Below are positions 1-6,306 of a DNA stretch of 6,577 nt, in pieces. Source of the stretch: SCUN01 sp964343975 (lineage in GTDB: Bacteria; Acidobacteriota; Vicinamibacteria; Vicinamibacterales; SCN-69-37); assembly GCA_964343975.1 (NCBI GenBank), contig CAYFLU010000184.1:1-6577 (forward strand), written 5' to 3'. A model generated the notes under the pieces. The model was not told the DNA's origin, made no database searches, and worked only from the letters and a program-made list of their open reading frames with translations. The translations under genes and the position numbers were made by a program. The stretch's first letter is position 1. The number at the start of each line of letters is the position of its first letter.

Positions 1-1043
1 GACCACTTCCGGCACCGGCGCACCGGCCGCGCGGCCGGCGCCCTGCCCTGCGGGGTCGCCGGCGCCGTCGCCGGAGCACCGCCCGTGCGCGCGCCCGCGG
101 GCGGGGCCGCTGCGGCCGCGCCCCCGGCGCGGCCCGCATCACCCGGTGCGCCCTGACGACCCGCACCAGCACCGCCTGGCGCGCCGGCGCCGCGGCCACC
201 GCCGCCGCCACCACCGCGCTGACCGCCCGACACGTTGCCGTAATAGAACGTGTCCCAGCCGTACTTCGTCTTGATCGCCTTCGTGATCGCCGGGAACCAC
301 TCAAGCTTCTGGATGTCGATGATCGCGCTACTCGTGTCGGGGTTCAGACCGGGCGCGTAGGTCAGGTAGTAGCCGTGGGTGGAGCCGTCCGACGTGTGCA
401 GGTCGAAGCCGACGTGCGGGTCGTAGTCGTTCCAGAGCTTCGCGAACGCGCGCGCTTCCGGCGTCTCCATCTTCATGAAGTCGCGGTTGATGTTGAGGCC
501 CTGGCCGTTGGCGCGCGTGCCCTGACCGTTGATCGGGCCGTTCTGCGGTCCGCGGTTGTTCATCGCGAACTTCTCGTTGCCGTCGGCGTTGAAGATCGGC
601 GTGATCAGGAACACCGTCGTCTCGAGCCAGTCCTTGTGCTGGCCCATCGCGAATTCGCGGAGCAGCACCTGCGCGGCTTCCTTGCCTTCGACTTCACCGG
701 CGTGGATGTTGCCCTGGATGTGCACGCGCAACTTGCCGGAGGCCTTGATCGACGCGGGCGTCGTGTCCTTCAGCCCGGTGCCGACGAACGCGATCGGCAT
801 CGGCCGCTTCTCGCTCGTCGTGCCATAGGTCGTGTAGTGAATGACGTTCGGGGCGGCCGCGCTCACCGCCTTCATGAACTTCACCACGTCGTCGTAGGTC
901 GACGTCGACTTGTAGTCGGTCGCTTCCGGCGTGGTTTTGAGCTGGGAGAGGTCGACTTTGGCGGGCGCGGCAGGCGTTTGAGCCTGCGGCACGGCCACGG
1001 CCAGCGACAGGGCGGCAAGGGTGAACACAGAGCGTCGAAGCAT
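1..1043 (-). CDS. Secreted M14-family zinc carboxypeptidase, C-terminus outside window
   Basis: This is the N-terminal 347 codons of an exported metallocarboxypeptidase that would remove C-terminal residues from peptides outside the cytoplasm. The ATG start gives a typical signal peptide (MLRRSVFTLAALSLAVAV, likely cut near PQA-Q, residues 19-22). M14 hallmarks are in order: first zinc motif HAGE (His114, Glu117), Asn186-Arg187 in NINRDF, matching the pair that binds the substrate carboxylate in carboxypeptidase A, and third zinc ligand His216 in FDLHTSDG. The catalytic Glu expected near the end of the domain is not in the window. After YYGNV (267-271) the frame enters a Gly/Ala/Pro/Arg-rich stretch of at least 65 residues that runs nearly to the edge. 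The family call is firm from the motifs; the substrate is unknown. The gene is divergent from the glycosyltransferase, 53 bp away. No clear Shine-Dalgarno site precedes the ATG. A frameshift within the last 140 nt cannot be excluded. Confidence 0.9.
   Translation of the reverse strand, partial: MLRRSVFTLAALSLAVAVPQAQTPAAPAKVDLSQLKTTPEATDYKSTSTYDDVVKFMKAVSAAAPNVIHYTTYGTTSEKRPMPIAFVGTGLKDTTPASIKASGKLRVHIQGNIHAGEVEGKEAAQVLLREFAMGQHKDWLETTVFLITPIFNADGNEKFAMNNRGPQNGPINGQGTRANGQGLNINRDFMKMETPEARAFAKLWNDYDPHVGFDLHTSDGSTHGYYLTYAPGLNPDTSSAIIDIQKLEWFPAITKAIKTKYGWDTFYYGNVSGGQRGGGGGGGRGAGAPGGAGAGRQGAPGDAGRAGGAAAAAPPAGARTGGAPATAPATPQGRAPAARPVRRCRKW
30..230 (-). repeat. Low-complexity GC-rich tract encoding a Gly/Ala/Pro-rich insert
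   Basis: This tract is almost entirely G and C and encodes, in the frame of the M14 peptidase, about residues 272-338: a run of seven Gly, then Gly-Ala-Pro-Arg repeats and a poly-Ala/Pro segment. There is no exact unit repeat, only compositional bias. It interrupts the peptidase after the FYYGNV strand and probably forms a disordered loop. Short C and G runs (five C at 121-125, four G at 103-106) make it prone to slippage or sequencing error. Confidence 0.7.
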
Positions 1044-1052
1044 AGTGCCGAC

Positions 1053-1081
1053 ATGCTACGTCCTCGGCGGAGCAGGGTCCA
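1053..1081 (-). promoter_or_regulatory. Putative promoter of the M14 peptidase gene
   Basis: Read on the minus strand, TGGACC (1081-1076, four of six matches to TTGACA) is followed after exactly 17 nt by TAGCAT (1058-1053, four of six matches to TATAAT). The start codon lies only 9 nt below the -10 box, so the mRNA leader would be about 2-3 nt or absent. This fits the lack of a Shine-Dalgarno site. It rests on a consensus match only. Confidence 0.35.
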
Positions 1082-1083
1082 GA

Positions 1084-1089
1084 TAGAAT
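1084..1089 (+). promoter_or_regulatory. Putative -10 box of the glycosyltransferase gene
   Basis: TAGAAT matches the TATAAT consensus at five of six positions and stands out in very GC-rich DNA. Seven nt separate it from the ATG at 1097, so transcription would begin at or next to that A and give a leaderless mRNA. No good -35 box is visible 16-18 nt upstream. The hexamer overlaps an alternative in-frame ATG at 1088, which argues for 1097 as the true start. Confidence 0.45.
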
Positions 1090-1096
1090 GTGCCCC

Positions 1097-3196
1097 ATGA
1101 AACTCCGTCTGAGTGTGATTGCGGCCCTGCTGGCCGTGCTGGCCATCAAACTGGCCGTGCTGCTGCAGTTGGGGCACCACCCGTTGCTCGAGCCGATGGG
1201 CGAGATCGACGGCGCGTACTACCGCCACTTCGGCGAGATGGTGGCCCGCGGCGACATCATGCTCAGCTCGCGCGACAGCTTCCTCGGGCAGCCGCCGGCG
1301 CCGTTCATGATCGCGCCGCTCTACATCTACTTCCTCGGGCTCGTCTTCAAGTTCAGCCACGACTCGTTGATGGCCGCGCGGACCGTGCAAGTCGTGCTCG
1401 GCACATTCGGTGTCCTGTTGCTCGCTCTGTCGGTGCGCCGGTGGTTCGGCGAACGCGCGGCGTGGATCGCCGGTGGTCTCGCGGCGCTCACGGGCGTGTT
1501 CACGTTCTTCGAGATCACGATCCTGCCGACGGCGCTCGATCCATTCCTGACGGCGCTCGATCTCTATCTGCTCGGCCGCGCGGCCGATGAGGGCGGCACG
1601 CGCCGCTGGATGCTGGCGGGCGGCGCGCTCGGGCTTCACGCGCTCAATCGCCCGCATGTGGCGATCGTCATCGGTCTGCTCGCGCTGCTGTTGCTCGTGC
1701 GGCGCCAGTGGCGCACGGCGCTCACGGCGGCGGCCGCGGCGTGTGTGGTGATCGCGCCGGTGACGATCCGCAACATGCAGATCGGCGGCGAGTTCATTCC
1801 GATCGCCTCGACCTTCGGCATCAACGTCTACATCGGCAACAACGCCGAGGCGACGGGCACCCTCGATCGCGCCATGGGGATTCTGCCTACCGTGACGGGT
1901 GAGTGGGTCACCGCGCGGGCGCTCGTCAGTGACAAGTACGCGCGCGAGGCCACGCCGCGCCAGACGTCGTTCTTCTTCCTGCGTCAGGCGGCCAGCTTCA
2001 CGGTCCGTCATCCCTTCAAGGCCGCCGCGCTGCTCCTGAAGAAGCTCTGGTACACGATGAGCGCGGTGTTCCTCACGATCAACCACTCGTACGTGTTCTT
2101 CGCGCGCGAGCTGAAGGGCGCGCTGTCATTCCTCATCGTCGGGCCCGCGCTCATCGTGCCGCTCGGGCTCGTGGGCCTGCTCTTCGCCCGGCCGCGCGAT
2201 CGTGCGGGCTACTGGCTCTGGGCCGCGTACGCGCCGTTTGCGATCCTGTCGGTCGCGCTGGTGTTCGTTGCCGCGCGCTACCGCGTGCCGTTCCAGATGG
2301 CGCTCACCGGCGCGGCCGGCGCCGCCATTTCCTGGGCGATCGACCGGGTGCGTGCGGCTGAAGCGTCGACGCTCGCGTACCCCGCAGCGGCCTTCGCGCT
2401 GTTCGGCAGCGTCGCGCTCTATCCGACCAAGCTCGATGACGGGCGCGCGGAAGAGATGGTGCGGATGGCGCTCACGGAGATTCAGGCGGGACGCGTGCCG
2501 GAAGGGGAGGCGTGGACGCAGAAGGCGGTTGCGAATCAGTCGCCGGCCGGACTCGTGCACGTGCGCATCGGCCAGATGTACGAGAGCCTCAACAAACCCA
2601 CCGAAGCGCTCACGCACTATCGTCAGGCGCTGGCCACGGATCCGAAGGAGCCCGCGGTGCACTTCCTCATTGGCCGCGCGCTGATGGCGACCAACGACTT
2701 GAGCGGCGCGGTGCGTGAGTTGGCCGGCGCGCGCGTGGGCGCACAGCAGGAAGTCGCGAGCCGTCTGCTCGTGATCGCGCTCGCACGAGCCAACCGCGTC
2801 GAAGAGACCAATCGCGTGATTCGCGATCTCGATCCGGCGCGCTGGAATGCGGACGGCGCGCGTCAGTTTGCGGCGGCGATCGCCGATGCCGGCCGCGTGG
2901 ATCTCAGCATCGCGGCGTGGGCGCGGGCGGCGGAACTCACGGGCGACGTGCGCGACTTCGAGCGACTCGGGCTCGCGTGGGCGCTCGTCGGTCGCAATGC
3001 GGAATCGCTCGACGCGCTGGCGATGGCGGTGAAGGCCGATAGCTCGATTCCGTCGGTGCGCACGAATTACGCGGTGGCCCTGGCCACCGCCGGCCGACTC
3101 GACGAAGCCCGCGCGGAGGCGCAGGCGGCGCTCAAGATCGATCCGTCCTATCCGAACGCGCAGCAGTTGCTCGTGGAGTTGAACAAGAAGAAGTAG
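1097..3196 (+). CDS. GT39/ArnT-like membrane glycosyltransferase fused to C-terminal TPR domain
   Basis: A 699-residue integral-membrane protein that probably moves a sugar from a polyprenyl-phosphate donor to an acceptor on the outer face of the inner membrane. Residues 1-445 show about 10-12 hydrophobic segments (first at about 4-26, last at about 425-442). GT-C features include an acidic site, EID (Asp38), in the first external loop; a PLYIYF segment (75-80); NRP (184-186); an RN...INVYIGNN block (225-249) typical of GT39-like proteins; and RYRVPF (394-399). The rest is soluble and helical with TPRs at about 482-515, 516-549 and 651-684 (consensus ending ALxxDP). Donor, acceptor and TPR partner cannot be told from sequence. 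An in-frame ATG at 1088 would add Met-Cys-Pro; a weak AGGG lies 10 nt before it. I prefer 1097 because the TAGAAT box overlaps the 1088 codon. It converges on the glucokinase gene. Confidence 0.85.
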   Translation: MKLRLSVIAALLAVLAIKLAVLLQLGHHPLLEPMGEIDGAYYRHFGEMVARGDIMLSSRDSFLGQPPAPFMIAPLYIYFLGLVFKFSHDSLMAARTVQVVLGTFGVLLLALSVRRWFGERAAWIAGGLAALTGVFTFFEITILPTALDPFLTALDLYLLGRAADEGGTRRWMLAGGALGLHALNRPHVAIVIGLLALLLLVRRQWRTALTAAAAACVVIAPVTIRNMQIGGEFIPIASTFGINVYIGNNAEATGTLDRAMGILPTVTGEWVTARALVSDKYAREATPRQTSFFFLRQAASFTVRHPFKAAALLLKKLWYTMSAVFLTINHSYVFFARELKGALSFLIVGPALIVPLGLVGLLFARPRDRAGYWLWAAYAPFAILSVALVFVAARYRVPFQMALTGAAGAAISWAIDRVRAAEASTLAYPAAAFALFGSVALYPTKLDDGRAEEMVRMALTEIQAGRVPEGEAWTQKAVANQSPAGLVHVRIGQMYESLNKPTEALTHYRQALATDPKEPAVHFLIGRALMATNDLSGAVRELAGARVGAQQEVASRLLVIALARANRVEETNRVIRDLDPARWNADGARQFAAAIADAGRVDLSIAAWARAAELTGDVRDFERLGLAWALVGRNAESLDALAMAVKADSSIPSVRTNYAVALATAGRLDEARAEAQAALKIDPSYPNAQQLLVELNKKK

Positions 3197-3225
3197 CGGC
3201 CGCTGCGGGAAGGAGCGGCCGCTAC
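3193..3225. terminator. Hairpin between convergent genes, overlapping a stop codon
   Basis: GTAGCGGCCGCT (3193-3204) and AGCGGCCGCTAC (3214-3225) form a perfect 12-bp stem with a 9-nt loop. The left arm includes the TAG stop of the glycosyltransferase gene. On the minus strand the stem is followed by a pyrimidine-rich tail (TTCTTCTTGTTC), so it best fits a terminator for the glucokinase gene, which ends 18 bp away. On the plus strand no T-run follows, so termination in that direction may be weak. Confidence 0.6.
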
Positions 3226-3242
3226 GAGAAGTCGTGGCAACG

Positions 3243-4217
3243 TTACGCGTCGACGAGGGTCGCCGCGTAGGTGGCCGCGCCAAGCAGGCCGGCCGACGGA
3301 TTCAGGATCACCCGCACCGGGATCGTGCTGAGCAAGTCGGCAAGCGGTTCCTTGGCGCGGAAGGCGGTCATGAATCGTCCGCTCTCGAGTGCCTGCAGGA
3401 GCTTCGGCGCGATGCCGCCGCCGAGATACACGCCCGCTGTGGCGACCGATCGCAGCGCCAAGTTGCCGGCTTCCGCCCCGTACGCATCGATCAGCATCTC
3501 GAGCGCTTCGACGCAGGCCGGGCACTTACGGCCGAGGCCGCTGTCGCTGATCCGCGCCGGCAGCGTGGCGGCATCGTCACGAAGATCCACGACCTCACAG
3601 GCCCGCGCGCGATGCGTGAAGCGGAAGATGTTGACCAGGCCGGGGCCCGAGATCACACGATCGTGGTCCACGCGGCCGAGGCTCTCGGTGAGGTCGGCGA
3701 CAAATGCGAGCTCACGCGGCGTACGCGCGGCGAAGTCGGCATGGCCGCCTTCGGACGCCGACGGCACGAAGCGGCCGTCGATGTTGTGCAGGAGCGCTTC
3801 GCCAAGCCCCGTGCCCGCCGCGATCAGCGCCGCATTGCCCGTCGGCACCGTGATGCCTTCCTGCAAGGTCGCCAGTTCGTCGGGATCGAGGACGGGCACC
3901 GCATGCGCCATCGCTTCGAGATCGTTCAGGAGCGCGACGGGGCACCCGAGCCGTTCGCCGACCGGCGCCAGATCCGCCACCCACGGCACGTTCACCATGC
4001 GCGCGACGAGGCCGCTCACCGGACCCGCGACGCCAAACGTCACGGCACGAATGCCGGTCGCGCCCGTCTCGTCGAGAAACGTCGTGACCAGATCGTCGAG
4101 GCTGTCGAAATCGAGTGTGGCGTATTCGCGGACGATACGCGGTTCAGGCCGAGGTTGGCCCGGGACGAACACACCGATCAGCGTCTTCGTGCCGCCAACG
4201 TCAGCAGAGAGCAGCAT
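3243..4217 (-). CDS. glk: Glucokinase (Glk family)
   Basis: A complete 324-residue cytoplasmic enzyme that phosphorylates glucose with ATP to glucose 6-phosphate, feeding glycolysis and sugar-nucleotide synthesis. It follows the E. coli Glk layout throughout: phosphate loop DVGGTK (6-11), Asn98-Asp99 (catalytic base) in LLNDLEA, GTGLG (135-139), SEGGHADF (155-162, with sugar-binding Glu156 and His159), SGPGLVNIF (190-198), AGNLAL (250-255), GGGIAP (266-271) and AGLLGAA (309-315). The length is normal for the family. This pattern favours the Glk family over the ROK kinases, whose zinc-binding cysteine motif is absent. One oddity is DRVISGPGL: E. coli has ERVLSGPGL, whose Glu touches the sugar, so Asp186 is a conservative change. 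The ATG start lies 22 bp from the divergent lipoprotein gene and has no visible Shine-Dalgarno site. The gene stands alone on its strand. Confidence 0.93.
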   Translation of the reverse strand: MLLSADVGGTKTLIGVFVPGQPRPEPRIVREYATLDFDSLDDLVTTFLDETGATGIRAVTFGVAGPVSGLVARMVNVPWVADLAPVGERLGCPVALLNDLEAMAHAVPVLDPDELATLQEGITVPTGNAALIAAGTGLGEALLHNIDGRFVPSASEGGHADFAARTPRELAFVADLTESLGRVDHDRVISGPGLVNIFRFTHRARACEVVDLRDDAATLPARISDSGLGRKCPACVEALEMLIDAYGAEAGNLALRSVATAGVYLGGGIAPKLLQALESGRFMTAFRAKEPLADLLSTIPVRVILNPSAGLLGAATYAATLVDA

Positions 4218-4223
4218 GCGTGG

Positions 4224-4229
4224 ATGATA
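4224..4229 (-). promoter_or_regulatory. Putative -10 box of the glucokinase gene
   Basis: On the minus strand TATCAT matches five of six positions of TATAAT and ends 6 nt before the glucokinase ATG. That distance places the transcription start at the start codon, so a leaderless transcript is likely. No convincing -35 box lies 16-18 nt upstream; a TTGGCA occurs farther away, with a spacer of 23 nt, which is too long. Any -35 contacts would fall inside the neighbouring lipoprotein gene. Confidence 0.4.
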
Positions 4230-4233
4230 TTGT
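4228..4233 (+). promoter_or_regulatory. Putative -10 box of the sulfatase-like gene
   Basis: TATTGT matches four of six positions of TATAAT and ends 6 nt before the GTG start at 4240. It shares two bases with the opposing -10 box of the glucokinase gene. No -35 match is seen upstream. It is weak on consensus alone, but it lies in the only AT-rich patch of a 22-bp gap. Confidence 0.3.
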
Positions 4234-4243
4234 CACGTCGTGA
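4233..4243. promoter_or_regulatory. Short inverted repeat across the GTG start, possible operator
   Basis: TCACG-T-CGTGA is an 11-bp inverted repeat with 5-bp arms. It spans the GTG start codon of the sulfatase-like gene and abuts both -10-like boxes. The position suits a repressor site, but the arms are short and could arise by chance. Confidence 0.2.
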
Positions 4244-6222
4244 GCGTGCCCGTGCCAACGTCTTTTCTTCGCGCGTGCCGGGGCGTCGCCGGCCTCATCG
4301 TGATGGCCGCGGGGCTCAGCGCGGTGGCGTGCGGTGGTGGCGCGCGTCCCGCGACCAGCACGACGAATGCGCCCAAGCCGTCGATTCTGCTCATCACCAT
4401 GGACACCACGCGCGCCGACGCTGTCGGGCCCGACGCGGCCGGCGTCGCGACGCCGGCGATCAATGCGCTGATCGCGCGCGGCCGCCGCTTCGTGCAGGCG
4501 TATGCGGCGGTGCCCGAGACGCTGCCGTCACACACCTCGATGCTGACGGGGCTCTATCCGGCCGGACACGGTGTGCACGAGAACGCGCGCTATCTGTCCG
4601 CGAGCACGCCCGTGGCGGCCGAGCAACTGCAGAAGGCCGGGTATCGCACGTCGGCCTTCGTGTCGTCGTTCGTGCTCGCGCGCCGCTTCGGTCTGGCGCG
4701 TGGGTTCGACACGTACGACGATCAGTGGAGTGAGGGTGCGGCCGAGCGCAGCGGCGCTTCCACGGCCGACGCGGCGATCGCCGCGCTCAAGACCGCCACC
4801 GCGTCGCCGCAATTCCTCTGGGTGCACTTCAACGACCCGCACGCGCCGTACACGCCGCCCGAGCCCTTCAAGACCCGGTACGCAAAGACGCCGTACCTCG
4901 GTGAAGTGGCCGAGATGGACCGCAACATCGGTCGCGTGGTGGCGGCATTCGAAGCCGCCACGGCTGAGCCGCGCGCCATCGCAATCGTTGCTGACCACGG
5001 CGAAGGCCTCGGTGAGCACGGCGAGGCGCAGCACGGACACCTGCTGTATCAGTCGACGATGCACGTGCCGCTGGTGGTCGTGGGGCCGGGAATCGCGCCG
5101 GGCGTCACTGACGCGGCGGTGAGCACGCGCCGTATCTACTACACGCTGCTCGACTGGGCGGGTCTTGGCGGCGCGCACAGTTTGCGCAGCGACGACACGG
5201 ACGTGGTCCTCGGCGAAGCGATGAAGCCGTTTCTCGAGTACGGCTGGCAGCCGCAGGTCATGAGCGTGCAGGGCCGGTTCAAGGCGATCCTGTCCGGGCG
5301 GGTGGAAGGGTACGACGTCGCGGCGGATCCTGTGGAGAAGACGGATCTCGCGTCGGGTCCCGAGATTCCGAGTGCAGTGCGCAATGCGCTCTACGACTAC
5401 CCGGTGCCCGTGCCCGGCGCCTCGAGCGAGCCGGCGAACCTCGGCGCAGATGCGCGCGAGAAGCTCGCCAGCCTCGGCTATGTGAGCGGCGGCGCCACAC
5501 CCGTCGTCCGCAAGGACGCACCGCGCGCGGCCGACATGGTGCGGATCCTGCCGGTGATCGAGCAGGTGTCGGCGCTCTTCGTCGCCGGCAAATATGCGCA
5601 GGCCATTCCGCTGCTCCAGCAGGTGCGCGCGGCGGATCCGCATAACCTGGATGCCGTGCTGCGGCTCGCGAGCGCGCATTCGGCGCTCGGACATCTGGCG
5701 GAGGCCGACGCGCTGTTTGCCACCGCCGCGGAGATGGCGCCGGCCTCGGCCGATGTGAAGATCTACCGCGCGCTGCATCAGGCGCGCGGCACAGACTGGG
5801 CGCAGGCGATTCCGGTGCTCGAGCAAGCGGCGCGTGAGCAGCCGGATCGCACGCCGGTCACCGAGGCGCTCGCGCTGATCCGTGAGCGGCAGGGGCGCGA
5901 GGCGATGGAGGCCGGGCGCACGCCGGAAGCGCTGGCCGCGTTCGAGCAGGCTCGGGGCCTGCGTGGCGCGGCGTTCCGCTACGACCTCGAGCTGGGCGTG
6001 CTGTATCTGTCGCAGCGGCGTCTGCCGGAGGCGGCGGCCGCGCTCGATCGCGTGCCCGCCAATGCGCCGATGTATCCGATGGCGCTCTTCAAGCGCGCGC
6101 AGGTCAGTGTGCTGATGCAGGCGCCGGACGCCGCCGCGCGCGTGGCGCTGGCCCGGGCCAAGGCCGACGCGATGACGCGTCCGTTGATCGCCTCCGAGAA
6201 ACTCTTCCAGTCGTACCGCTAG
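4240..6222 (+). CDS. Sulfatase-superfamily lipoprotein with Thr nucleophile site and C-terminal TPRs
   Basis: A 660-residue predicted lipoprotein: hydrophobic leader (about 16-30) ending SAVA-Cys31, then Gly-rich and Thr-rich linker. Residues about 47-385 have the alkaline phosphatase/sulfatase fold: MDTTRAD (54-60, metal-binding Asp55), TLPSHTSMLTG (94-104) at the nucleophile, HFNDPHAPY (196-204), EMDRNIG (225-231) and the second metal site ADHGEGLGEHG (251-261). Classical sulfatases have C/S-x-P-S at the nucleophile, where the Cys or Ser becomes formylglycine. Here the aligned residue is Thr94, as in phosphoethanolamine and glycerol-phosphate transferases, so sulfatase activity is doubtful and phosphotransferase or phosphohydrolase activity is possible. 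A linker with KLASLGYVSGG (408-418) leads to TPR-like helices at about 438-630. It probably acts in the periplasm or at an envelope membrane. Start codon is GTG; other starts would shorten or lose the lipoprotein signal. It has its own promoter and a strong terminator downstream. Confidence 0.85.
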   Translation: MSVPVPTSFLRACRGVAGLIVMAAGLSAVACGGGARPATSTTNAPKPSILLITMDTTRADAVGPDAAGVATPAINALIARGRRFVQAYAAVPETLPSHTSMLTGLYPAGHGVHENARYLSASTPVAAEQLQKAGYRTSAFVSSFVLARRFGLARGFDTYDDQWSEGAAERSGASTADAAIAALKTATASPQFLWVHFNDPHAPYTPPEPFKTRYAKTPYLGEVAEMDRNIGRVVAAFEAATAEPRAIAIVADHGEGLGEHGEAQHGHLLYQSTMHVPLVVVGPGIAPGVTDAAVSTRRIYYTLLDWAGLGGAHSLRSDDTDVVLGEAMKPFLEYGWQPQVMSVQGRFKAILSGRVEGYDVAADPVEKTDLASGPEIPSAVRNALYDYPVPVPGASSEPANLGADAREKLASLGYVSGGATPVVRKDAPRAADMVRILPVIEQVSALFVAGKYAQAIPLLQQVRAADPHNLDAVLRLASAHSALGHLAEADALFATAAEMAPASADVKIYRALHQARGTDWAQAIPVLEQAAREQPDRTPVTEALALIRERQGREAMEAGRTPEALAAFEQARGLRGAAFRYDLELGVLYLSQRRLPEAAAALDRVPANAPMYPMALFKRAQVSVLMQAPDAAARVALARAKADAMTRPLIASEKLFQSYR

Positions 6223-6250
6223 GCGTCAGACGACGGCCTCGCCAAAAGAA

Positions 6251-6289
6251 AACGGCCCGCCCGGTCTCCCGGGCGGGCCGTTCTGTTTG
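6251..6289. terminator. Strong rho-independent terminator, probably bidirectional
   Basis: AACGGCCCGCCCGG (6251-6264) and its exact complement (6269-6282) form a 14-bp stem with a 4-nt loop (TCTC). On the plus strand CTGTTTG follows. On the minus strand the stem is followed by TTCTTTT, a better U-tract. It lies between the stops of the sulfatase-like gene and the convergent TonB receptor gene and can serve both. Confidence 0.85.
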
Positions 6290-6306
6290 CTGTGGTGCTG
6301 TTCGGC

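Noticed and set aside
375..1100. Plus-strand open frame opposite the M14 gene
   Set aside because: It is antisense to the zinc and substrate motifs of the M14 peptidase and shows only Arg/Val-rich sequence with no domain.
881..2086. Long minus-strand open frame of 401 codons opposite the glycosyltransferase start
   Set aside because: It is highly charged (Arg, Glu, His), has no motif, and overlaps both the M14 gene in another frame and the glycosyltransferase on the other strand, both of which show clear family signatures.
2126..3283. Minus-strand open frame of 385 codons opposite the TPR part of the glycosyltransferase
   Set aside because: It is Arg/His-rich with no hydrophobic core pattern. 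The opposite strand encodes membrane helices and TPRs in a consistent frame.
3243..4217. ROK-family sugar kinase or repressor
   Set aside because: The segment order (NDLEA, SEGGHADF, SGPGLVNIF, AGLLGAA) follows E. coli-type Glk. The ROK zinc motif and any N-terminal DNA-binding domain are absent.
3234..4733. Long plus-strand open frame of 499 codons across the glucokinase region
   Set aside because: It is antisense to a well-conserved glucokinase, is rich in Arg and His with no recognisable domain, and runs into the sulfatase-like gene in another frame. Long antisense frames are expected in DNA this GC-rich.
4528..5826. Minus-strand open frame of 432 codons opposite the sulfatase-like gene
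   Set aside because: It has the same Arg/His-rich shadow composition, while the plus strand carries ordered metal-site and TPR motifs.
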